This document shows positions 1-8,350 of a stretch of 64,000 nucleotides of DNA, in pieces; position 1 is the first letter of the stretch, and each line of letters begins with the position of its first letter. A program made the translations under genes and the position numbers. The stretch lies in contig NZ_NNRL01000168.1 of the NCBI RefSeq assembly GCF_002252505.1, positions 124,001 to 188,000 on the forward strand. The letters run 5' to 3'. The stretch is from Brucella grignonensis (lineage in GTDB: Bacteria > Pseudomonadota > Alphaproteobacteria > Rhizobiales > Rhizobiaceae). Below the pieces are notes generated by a model. The model did not search any database. It saw only the letters and a list, made by a program, of their open reading frames with translations, and was not told the DNA's origin.

Positions 1-1003
1 AAATGGCTGTCGCAAAGCGTGGGTTCATTGCATCCATCTTCTCCAAGAGACGCCACGCTGGCGCTTCGCTAATGGCGAGATAAGGATTATCGTCTGTCTT
101 CTCACGACGCGAGGCAGAGAATGTAACGCTTGTCACAAGCCGCATGGCAATAAGGTCGAACAGAAGATCGATTTCTTCTGCCTTGAGCGGGTATTTTTCA
201 TGAAAGCCCGATGCGAGTGCCGCAGCGGCGCCAATCGGATCGTCTGTGTCCAGCGCTGAATAGGCGCAAGCTATGGCCACTTCCGCGATCAGTACTGTAT
301 GAACGGCATCACCAAAGTCGATGAGACCTGCAATCTTTTCATGGTCTGTGTTGTCGACCAGAACATTCCAGTCATTCGCATCATTATGAATGACCTGCGC
401 GCGCAAACCTGCAAGTTTGGGCTCAACAAGGGTTTCAAAGCGAGTGATGAAACGATCAAGCAATGCTCTTTTGTCGGCATCGTCTATGAAATGCAGGCGC
501 GTACGCGCGCGGCCAGCATGACGGAGGTCCCAATCCAGATCGCGAAGCGCGCCCGGATGGATGAACCCTTGCAAAGCATGATCGAGCTCGCCCAATGAGC
601 GGCCCAGATTACGCATCAAATCAAATGTTCTGGTTACCTGCGCAAGTGGTGTTCCCGGTAGCCAGCCAACCAGGCGCAGGGCATGTTTTTCTCCACCGTC
701 AGCAACGGTTGAAGCAAGTACATCACCCGAAAGACTCGGTTTGAGATGCGGCACCGCCAATTTGGATTTGGCATTGGACAGGTGATGCAACAGAGCCGTC
801 TGGAATTCACTCTCGACTTTCGGTTCGCTGGCATTGACGATCTTTAGAATCCAGTCGGATTCCGTTCCAGTTTTCAGGCGGAAATTACAATCACGCTCAC
901 TATCAAGCTCAGAAGCGCTTGCGCTTACGCCAAAAACTTCCTTGGCAAGCCTTTCGGCATCAATGGCTGAAAACTGGGGAGCGGGATGGGAGAGATCGGT
1001 CAT
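1..1003 (-). CDS. APH-family phosphotransferase domain protein (partial, C-terminus outside window)
   Basis: The reading frame starts at an ATG at 1003 and is still open at base 1, so about 334 residues are visible. The sequence shows an aminoglycoside phosphotransferase/choline kinase fold: a catalytic loop HNDANDWN (H-x-D-x4-N) followed by the metal-binding DFGD about 20 residues later. The substrate is small-molecule but not determined; hydroxylysine kinase and homoserine kinase belong to the same fold. In this bacterial group such a domain often forms the N-terminal part of a roughly 1000-residue protein with a class III aminotransferase at the C-terminus; whether that is so here cannot be seen. 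It is transcribed divergently from an Lrp/AsnC regulator, which suggests an amine or amino acid substrate (inference). Confidence 0.8.
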   Translation of the reverse strand, partial: MTDLSHPAPQFSAIDAERLAKEVFGVSASASELDSERDCNFRLKTGTESDWILKIVNASEPKVESEFQTALLHHLSNAKSKLAVPHLKPSLSGDVLASTVADGGEKHALRLVGWLPGTPLAQVTRTFDLMRNLGRSLGELDHALQGFIHPGALRDLDWDLRHAGRARTRLHFIDDADKRALLDRFITRFETLVEPKLAGLRAQVIHNDANDWNVLVDNTDHEKIAGLIDFGDAVHTVLIAEVAIACAYSALDTDDPIGAAAALASGFHEKYPLKAEEIDLLFDLIAMRLVTSVTFSASRREKTDDNPYLAISEAPAWRLLEKMDAMNPRFATAI

Positions 1004-1142
1004 AGTCAGTATTTTTCCAGGTTACATTTCTTACCCGCAGCTTGGCATGCAAAGGATTTTCGGGCATCAAGTATCCTGTCGGGATAACCGGCACTTTGTC
1101 GGAATAGACCGGCATATGTCCGGTCATGTGAATAGGGTAAAG

Positions 1143-1583
1143 ATGCGCGAACTTGATGCGAAAGATCGTGAAATACTGGCAATCCTGTCGAAAGAGGCGC
1201 GTATTGCGCTGAAAACGCTGGCAGGGCGTATTGGGTTGTCGCGTAGTGCCACGAGTGAGCGCGTCACAAATCTTGAGCGCAGCGGGGTCATAAGAGGATA
1301 CCGTGCGGATATCGGCGAAATCGACGCAAATGTTATTCGCGCGGCGTTTTTGATCAATCTGCGACGAACCCCGGCACATGATCTGCTGGATATACTGGCG
1401 CGTCACCCGGAGGTGCGTCGGGTATCATCGGTCAGCGGGCAGCTTGATCTGATCGTCGAACTGGAGACCGGTTCAATCGACGGTCTTAACAGGGTACGTG
1501 ACTTGATAGCAGGACATGACATTGTGGAAGATCTCACAACCGCAATCGTTCTGAGACGCGATATTGATCGCGAGTTAAGTTAA
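1143..1583 (+). CDS. Lrp/AsnC family transcriptional regulator
   Basis: The 146-residue product has the normal length for the family. It begins MRELDAKDREIL, followed by a winged helix-turn-helix (about residues 4-60, with the recognition segment GLSRSATSERVTNLE) and a C-terminal RAM/AsnC ligand-binding domain (residues 70-146). I chose the ATG at 1143, preceded by AGGG, because the protein then begins where family members do; an in-frame ATG at 1116 is possible. The open frame continues further upstream into the divergent kinase gene without coding character. Lrp/AsnC proteins are DNA-binding octamers that sense amino acids. Its position suggests that it controls the divergent APH/aminotransferase-type gene. 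Confidence 0.88.
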   Translation: MRELDAKDREILAILSKEARIALKTLAGRIGLSRSATSERVTNLERSGVIRGYRADIGEIDANVIRAAFLINLRRTPAHDLLDILARHPEVRRVSSVSGQLDLIVELETGSIDGLNRVRDLIAGHDIVEDLTTAIVLRRDIDRELS

Positions 1584-1613
1584 GATCTGCCTTCTCCTTG
1601 AATGCCGCTTCGA

Positions 1614-1633
1614 ATGACGCTATATTACGTCAT
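1614..1633. promoter_or_regulatory. Candidate autoregulatory operator of the TA module
   Basis: An inverted repeat ATGACG-N8-CGTCAT lies 34 bp before the antitoxin start, with TATATT (a possible -10 box) in its spacer. Xre-family antitoxins generally repress their own promoter through such sites. The repeat is visible directly; its binding by the antitoxin is inference. Confidence 0.45.
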
Positions 1634-1666
1634 AATTAATGGCTTCACGGATATGGAGGCAACATC

Positions 1667-2017
1667 ATGGGTCTCACACAATATTCAGATAACGGTCTGT
1701 TCGCACCGCGAAAAATTGCTGACGCGCTGCGTACAACGAGCGATGAAGTCGCCCGTTCCGCAGGATTGGGACGTGACGCAGTACAGCGCAAGGATCGCGT
1801 GCAATCTGACAAGACGCAAAAACGGCTACGTGAGATGGTCGAGATCTTGAACAAGGTCGAACCGCGTTTTGGTTCAGCGCTTATGGCTTATGCCTGGTAT
1901 CGTTCGGAGCCGCTGGCTGGCTTTTCGGGTCAGACTGCGATGCAACTGGTGCTTAATGGCCGAGCCAGCGCAGTGCTCGATTATATTGATGCGATTGACG
2001 CGGGGGTTTATGCCTAA
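1667..2017 (+). CDS. Xre/MbcA/ParS-type antitoxin
   Basis: This 116-residue protein starts with ATG behind a GGAGG ribosome-binding site. Its N-terminal half is a helical Xre-like DNA-binding region (residues about 10-60, including ADALRTTSDEVARSAGL). Its C-terminal half is the MbcA/ParS/Xre toxin-binding domain, recognisable by the block that ends in GRASAVLDYIDAIDAGVYA, with the typical acidic and aromatic tail. It lies two bases before a RES-domain toxin gene, the standard antitoxin-first order of COG5642/COG5654 modules. It is expected to neutralise the toxin and repress the operon. Confidence 0.9.
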   Translation: MGLTQYSDNGLFAPRKIADALRTTSDEVARSAGLGRDAVQRKDRVQSDKTQKRLREMVEILNKVEPRFGSALMAYAWYRSEPLAGFSGQTAMQLVLNGRASAVLDYIDAIDAGVYA

Positions 2018-2019
2018 CC

Positions 2020-2523
2020 GTGTCAATCAGCTATCGAGATAAACTTTATCGGGCTTTGAATCCTGTCTTTGCCCGGGAACCTCTTTCCGGGCGGGGCGCC
2101 GAGCTTTATGGCGGACGCTTCAATCCCAAAGGAGTTCCCGCGCTTTACGCGTCTCTCAGCATCATGACGGCACTTCGCGAGGCCAATCAGGTCGGCAACC
2201 TGCAGCCAACGACAATTGTATCTTATGATGCGGAGATCGAAACCATATTCGATTGCAGGGATGAGCTTGCATTAAAGGCAATGGGACTGGAAGCTGCAAT
2301 GCTTGGGCATGATGGCTGGCGGGAGCAAATGCGCTTGAAAGGCGAAGCTGCGACGCAGATTTTTGCGAGACGTTTGATTGCAGATGGATACAGCGGCTTG
2401 CTGGTTCGCAGTTTTGCAAAGGGCGCGAGCCGGGATGATCTCAATCTCGTTCTATGGCGGTGGGGTTCATCGTCCCCTTCCCGCCTCACCTTGATTGATG
2501 ATGAAAACAGACTCTCGCTATAA
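2020..2523 (+). CDS. RES-domain toxin of type II toxin-antitoxin system
   Basis: The 167-residue product begins at a GTG two bases after the antitoxin stop; no in-frame ATG fits, so translational coupling is likely. The RES fold is visible: YRALNP near the start, GGRFNPKGVPALYAS (about residues 31-46), a conserved LREA glutamate and a late RSFA serine, which together give the Arg-Glu-Ser signature. Characterised relatives (Pseudomonas putida Res, Mycobacterium tuberculosis MbcT) consume intracellular NAD+, as a glycohydrolase or phosphorylase. Length and motifs are complete, so the toxin looks intact. Confidence 0.9.
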   Translation: MSISYRDKLYRALNPVFAREPLSGRGAELYGGRFNPKGVPALYASLSIMTALREANQVGNLQPTTIVSYDAEIETIFDCRDELALKAMGLEAAMLGHDGWREQMRLKGEAATQIFARRLIADGYSGLLVRSFAKGASRDDLNLVLWRWGSSSPSRLTLIDDENRLSL

Positions 2524-2570
2524 AATGCGTTCCGTCACACAAATTCTGACGTAAACTTCTTCAAGAAACA

Positions 2571-3734
2571 CTAGGAGGAAGCTGTCTCAACACAATTTTT
2601 TCCCTGCGATTTCGCTTCATAAAGCGCCATATCGGCTTGGCGCAAAATACTATCAAACGTCGATAATGTGTTTTTCTGCTTAGCCACACCGATCGATACC
2701 GTTACTTTTATTTTGACATCTCCGATGACGAAGACATCGCGTTCTATTTTTTTCCGGATCGCTTCGGTAGCCGTTGTGGCCAATTCGCTGTTGGCTTCCC
2801 CGAAGATAATCACAAACTCTTCCCCGCCAGAGCGCGCAACAAAATCCCCTTGTTCCATCGAATCTTGCAGTTGGAAAGCGACATGTTTGAGTACTTTGTC
2901 ACCAATATCGTGACCATGACTGTCGTTGATCAACTTGAAATTGTCGATATCGAGAACCGCTACCGCGTGGTGAGCTTCTCGTTCACCGGTAGCTTCAAAT
3001 CTTTCGCTGCCAACTTCATTCAATGTCCTGCGATTGGGGAGCCCCGTCAAATAATCATTAGAGGCGGCACGCTCCCAACGACGCCGTATTTGATCCGTAC
3101 ACATGAGTATAAAAGTGGTTGTCCCAATAATAGGAAGAATCGCCAGAAACAACGGCGTAACTGAGTTCATCCAGTTTGAATTACTTGCAATATCCAACGT
3201 TGCACCGGGGTTTACGCCCAAGTAAAAAAGCGCCCGCGCTGCGGTGGCACTCAAAGCGGCGATGTAAAGTGCAAGTAGCATCACACGGCTACGCGAGCCA
3301 TCTCTATACCGACGGCTGGCAAGGATTCTAATGCTCGCAGCCATCAGCCATATCCAGACAATGGAAACAATCACGATACGTGCCAATGTGTTTGGCGCAA
3401 AAACCACAAAATATGTAAAAGGCATCATAGCCAAAATGAAAAGAACCCAGGGAAACAGAGTTTCTTTCAGATTGTGAAACTGCCTGATTGCCGTATAGTA
3501 CAGGCATACACCTGCAAAAAGACAGGCGTTTGCCACTGTCACTGTTACATTGGGTGGCACGGCTTTGCCAGCCGCAAAAGTGGCACATCCGAGTGCGACA
3601 AACAGCGTTGCCCACATCCAACTCATGGCAGCTGGTCTTAGAGCGACCGGAAAATCACGATTGATCGCGCTCAGCATGCCGCCATTGACGAGAATAATCA
3701 AAGTGACGGTTAAAAAAACCGATTTGGCATCCAC
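2571..3734 (-). CDS. Membrane-bound diguanylate cyclase (GGDEF)
   Basis: The protein has 387 residues. Residues 1-215 are strongly hydrophobic, with about six or seven predicted membrane segments forming an uncharacterised sensory region. A linker then leads into a GGDEF domain (about residues 220-385) beginning at ASNDYLTGLPNRR. The active-site signature is GGEEF at residues 303-307, a competent variant for making cyclic-di-GMP from GTP. The usual RxxD product-inhibition site five residues upstream reads EQGD, so the arginine is missing and feedback inhibition is probably lost. No EAL domain is present. The gene stands alone. The start is ATG with a purine-rich GGGGGGAAG upstream. Confidence 0.92.
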   Translation of the reverse strand: MDAKSVFLTVTLIILVNGGMLSAINRDFPVALRPAAMSWMWATLFVALGCATFAAGKAVPPNVTVTVANACLFAGVCLYYTAIRQFHNLKETLFPWVLFILAMMPFTYFVVFAPNTLARIVIVSIVWIWLMAASIRILASRRYRDGSRSRVMLLALYIAALSATAARALFYLGVNPGATLDIASNSNWMNSVTPLFLAILPIIGTTTFILMCTDQIRRRWERAASNDYLTGLPNRRTLNEVGSERFEATGEREAHHAVAVLDIDNFKLINDSHGHDIGDKVLKHVAFQLQDSMEQGDFVARSGGEEFVIIFGEANSELATTATEAIRKKIERDVFVIGDVKIKVTVSIGVAKQKNTLSTFDSILRQADMALYEAKSQGKNCVETASS

Positions 3735-4108
3735 TTTTTCTTCCCCCCATCAATCCGATCTGATGAAGATCGAAACCGTTAGTTTAAGAGACGTTTCAAC
3801 GCCTCGAAAATGTGACCACCGCGGTAGGTTACTTCCATCAAATCTCCTGACTCATATTGATTGAAACTGTTCAACCGAGTGCATTGTTCCAATCTATTCG
3901 GTATTTCATAATTTTATGATTAATGTATCTCAAAACATATGCGCGCGCTCGTGTTCAGCAAGGGTTCATAAACTTTTAGCTAACGAATTCGTGATGTCGC
4001 CGAACTTTGTTCTAAATCAACAAATAATGATGGCGGCATCAGCGTCGTGTTTGATCAGGATTCGATGAAATAGGGCGTGCAATTTCTGCCTTCCCAAGGA
4101 GAGGGATA
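3735..4108. other. Intergenic region between divergent dgc and ompA-like genes
   Basis: This 374-base spacer separates two divergently transcribed genes and must hold both promoters. It is AT-rich around 3890-4030 and contains no convincing ORF or strong hairpin. A good ribosome-binding site (AAGGAGAGG) lies just before 4109. Confidence 0.5.
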
Positions 4109-6298
4109 ATGAGTATTCGTTCCAAGCTTTTAGCAACCGTTGTTTTGCCGGCATTTTCCGCAACCATCATGATGCAGCCGGTCCAAGCAGAAACGTCTGG
4201 AGCGCCAATCATCCTCGCGCAGGATAGCGGTGAACAGCCCTCCGACGATCAATCGCTCCGTCAGCAACAGGCGGAAGAAATGGAACGGGAAGCAGAGGAA
4301 TCCCGCCGCCAAGCTGCAGAACAACAGCGCGCAGCCGAAGAGGAAACCCGTCGGATAGCCGAAGAGCAGCAGCGCGCGGCACAGGAAGAGGCTGAGCGTC
4401 AGGCAGCCGAGCAGCAACGTGCGACTGAACAAGCCGAGCGCGAAGCCGCAGAACAACAACGCAAAGTCGATCAGCAGAAAGCACTTGAAGAAGAAGCGCG
4501 TCAAAAGGAAGCCGAAGACGCTGCGCGACAAGCTGCTGAGCAACAGAAAGCGGCAGAAGAGGACGCCAAACGCGTAGCGGAACAGCAGCAGAAAGCGGCT
4601 CAGGAAGAAGCCGATCGGCAAGCGGAAGAACAAAAGCGTGCGTCCGAGCAGGCACAGCGTGATGCAGCCGAACAGCAGAAAAATGCCGAGCAGCAAAAGG
4701 CAATCGAGGACGAAGCCAAAAGGCAAGCCAATGAGGCTGCGGAGCAGCCCAGACCAAAGGAAAATCCGGATCAGCAATCAGAACCCGCTCAGTCTGAAGA
4801 GGTCCCTGCGGCCCCTACTGATCAGGAACCGGTAAAGCAGCCGGAAGAGCCAGCTGTCCCTCAGGTCCAGCCCGAGCAGCCTGAACCACAATCACCCGCT
4901 CCCAATGAAAAGCCTCAGGATGTTGAACCCGTCCCAGCAGAACAACCGGATCAGCAGCAGCCACAGCCGCAACCTGAGCAAGAAGCACAGCAACCTGCAA
5001 ATAATTCCGTGCCAGAGCCCAAAGCTGAGATTGTCGATGAACGAACAACCGAGCAGAAACAGGAAATCGCGAAAGATCCTGCCAGCACGGATGAAACTGT
5101 CGTTCTACCGGTCGAAAACGGAGCTGCCATTCTTGATAGTGACAAGGATGCCGACAATTCCGGGGGCAATCAGTCTCGAGAAGAGCGCCGCAAACAACGC
5201 GAACAACAACGCGCTGCCGACGAACAAAAAGCACCCCCGCCCACGGATGATGCCGCAGCTCAGGTTGAAATTCCTGCGGAGGTGAAAGCTGCCCTGCCCC
5301 AAAAAATCGAGGCTAATCTTAAGGAAGAAGGCACGCGCATCAAGGATGCACCAGCTTTCGTGGTTCCGGACACCACCAACATCGTCAACAACACGGTTAT
5401 AAATAATACCGTCATTAACAACAACACGGTCAACAATGTGACGAATGTGAAGGTTGTCGAACAGGTTGATAACCGCGTTATTCTGGAGACAGGCGACCGC
5501 ATTTTTGTTCGCGGCGATGATCGCCCTCGCCTGCGTCGTGACGCAGAAAGCACTTACTATGATGAGTTGCCGCGTGGCCGCCTCCGCGAAACTATCGTTC
5601 GCCCTGGTGGCTATGAGATCGTGACGGTTTATGACCGTTATGGCGATATTTTACAGCGCTCACGTATCGACCACGATGGAAATGAATATCTGATGATCTA
5701 TGCGCCAGAATATGATGACAACCCGCGTGCTGCGATCTTCGACGTTGGATATGATCTGCCTCCGATGCGACTGACCATTCCTGTCAGCGACTATATCATT
5801 GACGTGGCGGCAGACCCTGAACGCGACTTCTATGATTTCCTCGCCTTGCCGCCCGTAGAACGTGTCGAACGCGTCTACACAATTGATGAGGTTCGCCACT
5901 CCGCTCGCTTGCGCGATAAAGTGCGTCGTATCGATCTCGACACGATCCATTTTGCGACTGGCAGCGCAGAGGTTTCGCTGTCTCAGGCCAAAACCTTGCG
6001 CAAAGTGGCGAATGCAATGCTAAAGGTACTCGCCAAGGATCCCGGTGAAACCTTCTTCATTGAAGGTCATACGGATGCCGTCGGCTCGGATCGGTCAAAT
6101 CTTGTACTCTCGGACCGGCGCGCAGAATCCGTGGCAAGCCTGCTTACGGAAGTCTACGATATCCCGGCAGAAAACCTCGTAACGCAAGGCTATGGCGAAC
6201 GGTTTTTGAAAATTCGCACGCAATCGGCGGAACAGGAGAACCGCCGCGTAACGATCAGGCGTGTAACGCCGTTGGTGCGCCCTGTTGCTCAAAGATAA
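4109..6298 (+). CDS. OmpA-domain envelope protein with long Glu/Gln/Ala-rich repeat region
   Basis: The 729-residue protein starts with a Sec signal peptide (cleavage after about residue 27, PVQA). Residues 45-210 are a charged, highly repetitive segment built on variants of EEAERQAAEQQRA, expected to form a long helix or coiled coil. A Pro/Gln/Glu-rich stretch follows (210-300). Near residues 422-450 there is an Asn/Val/Ile-rich repeat block (INNTV-type units) resembling a small beta-solenoid. A beta-rich domain precedes a C-terminal OmpA/MotB peptidoglycan-binding domain (about 608-725) with FATGSAEVS, EGHTDAVG and NRRVTIRR. It probably spans the periplasm and anchors the envelope to peptidoglycan, since no N-terminal OmpA barrel is visible. 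Function beyond this is unknown. Confidence 0.88.
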   Translation: MSIRSKLLATVVLPAFSATIMMQPVQAETSGAPIILAQDSGEQPSDDQSLRQQQAEEMEREAEESRRQAAEQQRAAEEETRRIAEEQQRAAQEEAERQAAEQQRATEQAEREAAEQQRKVDQQKALEEEARQKEAEDAARQAAEQQKAAEEDAKRVAEQQQKAAQEEADRQAEEQKRASEQAQRDAAEQQKNAEQQKAIEDEAKRQANEAAEQPRPKENPDQQSEPAQSEEVPAAPTDQEPVKQPEEPAVPQVQPEQPEPQSPAPNEKPQDVEPVPAEQPDQQQPQPQPEQEAQQPANNSVPEPKAEIVDERTTEQKQEIAKDPASTDETVVLPVENGAAILDSDKDADNSGGNQSREERRKQREQQRAADEQKAPPPTDDAAAQVEIPAEVKAALPQKIEANLKEEGTRIKDAPAFVVPDTTNIVNNTVINNTVINNNTVNNVTNVKVVEQVDNRVILETGDRIFVRGDDRPRLRRDAESTYYDELPRGRLRETIVRPGGYEIVTVYDRYGDILQRSRIDHDGNEYLMIYAPEYDDNPRAAIFDVGYDLPPMRLTIPVSDYIIDVAADPERDFYDFLALPPVERVERVYTIDEVRHSARLRDKVRRIDLDTIHFATGSAEVSLSQAKTLRKVANAMLKVLAKDPGETFFIEGHTDAVGSDRSNLVLSDRRAESVASLLTEVYDIPAENLVTQGYGERFLKIRTQSAEQENRRVTIRRVTPLVRPVAQR
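4259..4740 (+). repeat. In-gene repeats encoding the EQQRAAEE-type helix
   Basis: Degenerate units of about 13-14 codons recur within the ompA-like gene, built mainly from GAA, GAG, CAG, CAA, GCA and GCG codons. This makes long but meaningless frames on the opposite strand. Such repeats can expand or contract by recombination while keeping the frame. Confidence 0.6.
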
Positions 6299-6303
6299 AC
6301 CGT

Positions 6304-6352
6304 AGAGCGCATCCCGAAAAGTGTGAAACGGTTTTCGGATAAGATGCGCCCT
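6304..6352. repeat. Intergenic palindromic element (GCGCATC...GATGCGC type)
   Basis: Nested arms are visible: GCGCATC (6307-6313) with GATGCGC (6343-6349), and inside them CCGAAAA with TTTTCGG. The same outer arms recur at 7433-7480. The pattern resembles dispersed intergenic palindromes of Rhizobiales. Confidence 0.7.
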
Positions 6353-6355
6353 AAA

Positions 6356-6400
6356 TATGTTCGGTCGGTCAGGCGTAAACAACCTGACCGACCGAACATA
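6356..6400. terminator. Perfect 18-bp inverted repeat, probable bidirectional terminator
   Basis: The left arm TATGTTCGGTCGGTCAGG (6356-6373) and its exact complement (6383-6400) flank a 9-base loop. It sits between the convergent ends of the ompA-like gene (stop 6298) and the MDR dehydrogenase gene (stop 6411), where a two-way terminator would be expected. No long T run follows the + strand stem. Confidence 0.7.
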
Positions 6401-6410
6401 CACACTTGGC

Positions 6411-7421
6411 CTAAGCCTGAACGAACTGCACCTTCATCGTGGCAGGATCGCCACCTTTTTTTGTAAAGAACGGCAGCATTTCTTCAATAGGCAGGCGATG
6501 TGACACCAGACGGGCCATGTGGCCTTTATCCTTTTGTAGAATTTCCAACGCTTGCGGAATGTTGCGATTAAGCGAATGCGAGCCAGCAATGCGTATCTGG
6601 CGACGGAATATCTCAAACGGCGCCACCGAAATACGCGCGTCAGGTGCACAAACGCCAAATACCAGCACAGTGCCACCATCTGCCGTGAAACTGGCCATGC
6701 CTTCCGCAACCTTGGCAATGCCGGTTGCATCAGCGACAAAATCAAAACTCTTCTTCCGCGTTTCAAGCGCGCCTGAGCCCGAAGCCAACGGTTCAAGTCC
6801 AAGGCTCTCGGTGAATGCTAGACGGTGCTCATTGATATCTGCAACTGCGACCTTGGCCACACCTTGCGCTTTGAGCGAAAGAGCAAGCAGCAAACCAATC
6901 GGCCCTGCGCCAAATATCAGCGCTGTCTCGGCTCCTTGCGGGCCGGTTTTCAGTTCGGCTGCCCCAAGACCGTTGAGCACACAAGCCAGCGGCTCCGCCA
7001 GAGCGGCAACATCGAAAGGCAGATCACCAATAAGATGCAGATGCTGTGCGTTGACGAGACTTTGGTCCGCAAAGCCGCCATTATGGGTAACGCCATAGGC
7101 CTTAAGGTCGACGCAGAGATTGGTTAGCCCCTTCTGACAAGCGCGGCAGTGCCCGCACGGTATATTCGGGTCGATTGCCACGCGATCACCTGGCTTTACG
7201 TTGGTCACATCTTCAGCAACCGCCAGAACAACGCCTACATATTCATGCCCCGGCACGAGCGGAAATGCGCTTGAACCATAGCGTCCATGCAGCACGTCTA
7301 TATCAGTGTGGCAGAGACCCGACGCTTTGACATCAATCAAGGCGTGGCCGGGTTTGAGTTCCGGGTCGGGCAGTCGGGCAAGTTCCGCAACACCATGTCC
7401 GGTAAAATATATGGCTTTCAT
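6411..7421 (-). CDS. Zinc-dependent MDR polyol/alcohol dehydrogenase
   Basis: The 336-residue protein belongs to the zinc medium-chain dehydrogenases (ADH_N plus PF00107). Visible are the catalytic zinc ligands in GLCHTD and GHEYVG, the four-cysteine structural zinc loop (CGHCRACQKGLTNLC), and the NAD(P)-binding GAGPIG. It lies behind a palindromic spacer downstream of the Smo-type transporter and the SDR gene on the same strand, so it is the last gene of that operon or a separately modulated tail gene. In Agrobacterium tumefaciens a PF00107 enzyme oxidises D-altritol to D-tagatose in a comparable cluster, so a polyol 2-dehydrogenase role is likely. The exact substrate is inference. Confidence 0.85.
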   Translation of the reverse strand: MKAIYFTGHGVAELARLPDPELKPGHALIDVKASGLCHTDIDVLHGRYGSSAFPLVPGHEYVGVVLAVAEDVTNVKPGDRVAIDPNIPCGHCRACQKGLTNLCVDLKAYGVTHNGGFADQSLVNAQHLHLIGDLPFDVAALAEPLACVLNGLGAAELKTGPQGAETALIFGAGPIGLLLALSLKAQGVAKVAVADINEHRLAFTESLGLEPLASGSGALETRKKSFDFVADATGIAKVAEGMASFTADGGTVLVFGVCAPDARISVAPFEIFRRQIRIAGSHSLNRNIPQALEILQKDKGHMARLVSHRLPIEEMLPFFTKKGGDPATMKVQFVQA

Positions 7422-7432
7422 TTCTACACCTT

Positions 7433-7480
7433 AGAGCGCATCTCGAAAGCTATGAACGAGCGTTCGGAAAAGATGCGCGT
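7433..7480. repeat. Intergenic palindromic element, second copy
   Basis: It has the same outer arms as the element at 6304-6352 (GCGCATC at 7436-7442, GATGCGC at 7472-7478) with inner TTCG/CGAA pairing. It lies between the MDR and SDR dehydrogenase genes. Confidence 0.65.
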
Positions 7481-7489
7481 TAGAAAATC

Positions 7490-7530
7490 ATCAGAACGCC
7501 GATCTGTTTCGATCAGATCGGTGCTCTGAT
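7490..7530. repeat. Inverted repeat between dehydrogenase genes
   Basis: Two 17-base arms (7490-7506 and 7514-7530) pair with two mismatches around a 7-base loop; the core is CCGATCTG/CAGATCGG. It starts just after the SDR stop codon on the minus strand and may attenuate or process the transcript ahead of the MDR gene. Confidence 0.55.
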
Positions 7531-7537
7531 GGATGGC

Positions 7538-8320
7538 TCAAGCCATCCAGTTGCCACCGTCGACGCCAAAAGTCTGGGCGAGGATATAATCGCTGTCAGA
7601 CGACGCAAGAAATACGGCCATGCCTGTAATGTCTTCAGGCGTTGCAAAGCGACCGATCGGAACTGACTTGGCCACGGCAGCTTTCTTCTCGCCGGGCTTA
7701 AGTCCTTCCCATTTGGCAAAATTCGCATCGACAACTTCCCAATGCTCACCATCAACAACGCCCGGTGCGATCGCATTGACCTGAATATTGTGCTTAACGA
7801 GAGCAAGCGCTGCCGATTGGGTTGCAGAGATGATCGCGGCTTTGGAGAGGCAATAGAGCGTCACCAATGCTTCCCCACGACGGCCAGCCTGGCTCGCCAT
7901 ATTGATGATTTTGCCGCCACCTCCGCGCGCGATCATCACATTGGATACCGCTTTCATCATAAAAAGCGGACCTTTGAGATTGATACCGAGGACACGTTCA
8001 TAACTGTCTTCGGTGATCGCATTGATAGGTGCCATATCGAAAATGGCGGCATTATTGACCAGAATATCGATGCCTCCATATCCCTTATCGATATCCGCCA
8101 CGACTTTATCGATATCTGCAAGATTGGTTACATCGAGCTTAACCGCTTTCACGGCGCTGCCCAGGCTGCGCGCCGCCTCTTCCGCACGCTCAATATTGAT
8201 GTCGGCGATGATAACTTTCGCACCCTCACGCGCATAGGCTTCTGCGAAGCCAAGCCCAATACCGCGTGCGGCGCCGGTGATAAGGGCAACTTTGTCTTTC
8301 AGTCTCATGGACATGCTCAT
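7538..8320 (-). CDS. smoS: SDR polyol dehydrogenase (sorbitol/galactitol dehydrogenase, SmoS-like)
   Basis: The protein is a classical short-chain dehydrogenase of about 260 residues: TGAARGIG for cofactor binding, NNAA, and the catalytic Ser-Tyr-Lys with Tyr and Lys in YCLSK. The blocks IINMASQAGRRGEAL and AIAPGVVDGEHW and the ending GVDGGNWMA match Rhodobacter sphaeroides sorbitol dehydrogenase (SmoS/PolS) closely as I recall it. I set the start at 8320 because GGAG lies six bases upstream; the frame could extend to 8350. It follows the transporter ATPase gene at 30 bases and should oxidise the imported hexitol to a ketose with NAD+. Substrate choice among sorbitol, galactitol and altritol is not settled. 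Confidence 0.87.
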   Translation of the reverse strand: MSMSMRLKDKVALITGAARGIGLGFAEAYAREGAKVIIADINIERAEEAARSLGSAVKAVKLDVTNLADIDKVVADIDKGYGGIDILVNNAAIFDMAPINAITEDSYERVLGINLKGPLFMMKAVSNVMIARGGGGKIINMASQAGRRGEALVTLYCLSKAAIISATQSAALALVKHNIQVNAIAPGVVDGEHWEVVDANFAKWEGLKPGEKKAAVAKSVPIGRFATPEDITGMAVFLASSDSDYILAQTFGVDGGNWMA

Positions 8321-8350
8321 GGGAGTCTCCGGGAGAGTTATTCGATGCAC

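Noticed and set aside
834..1142. N-terminal extension of the AsnC regulator
   Set aside because: The extension overlaps the divergent kinase gene and has no family similarity; the regulator starts normally at 1143.
4130..4777. Long hydrophobic frame (215 codons, Leu/Phe-rich) on the minus strand
   Set aside because: It is the antisense of the Glu/Gln/Ala repeat region of the OmpA-domain gene; its LLLF pattern follows from GAA/CAG-rich codons and it has no family match or ribosome-binding site.
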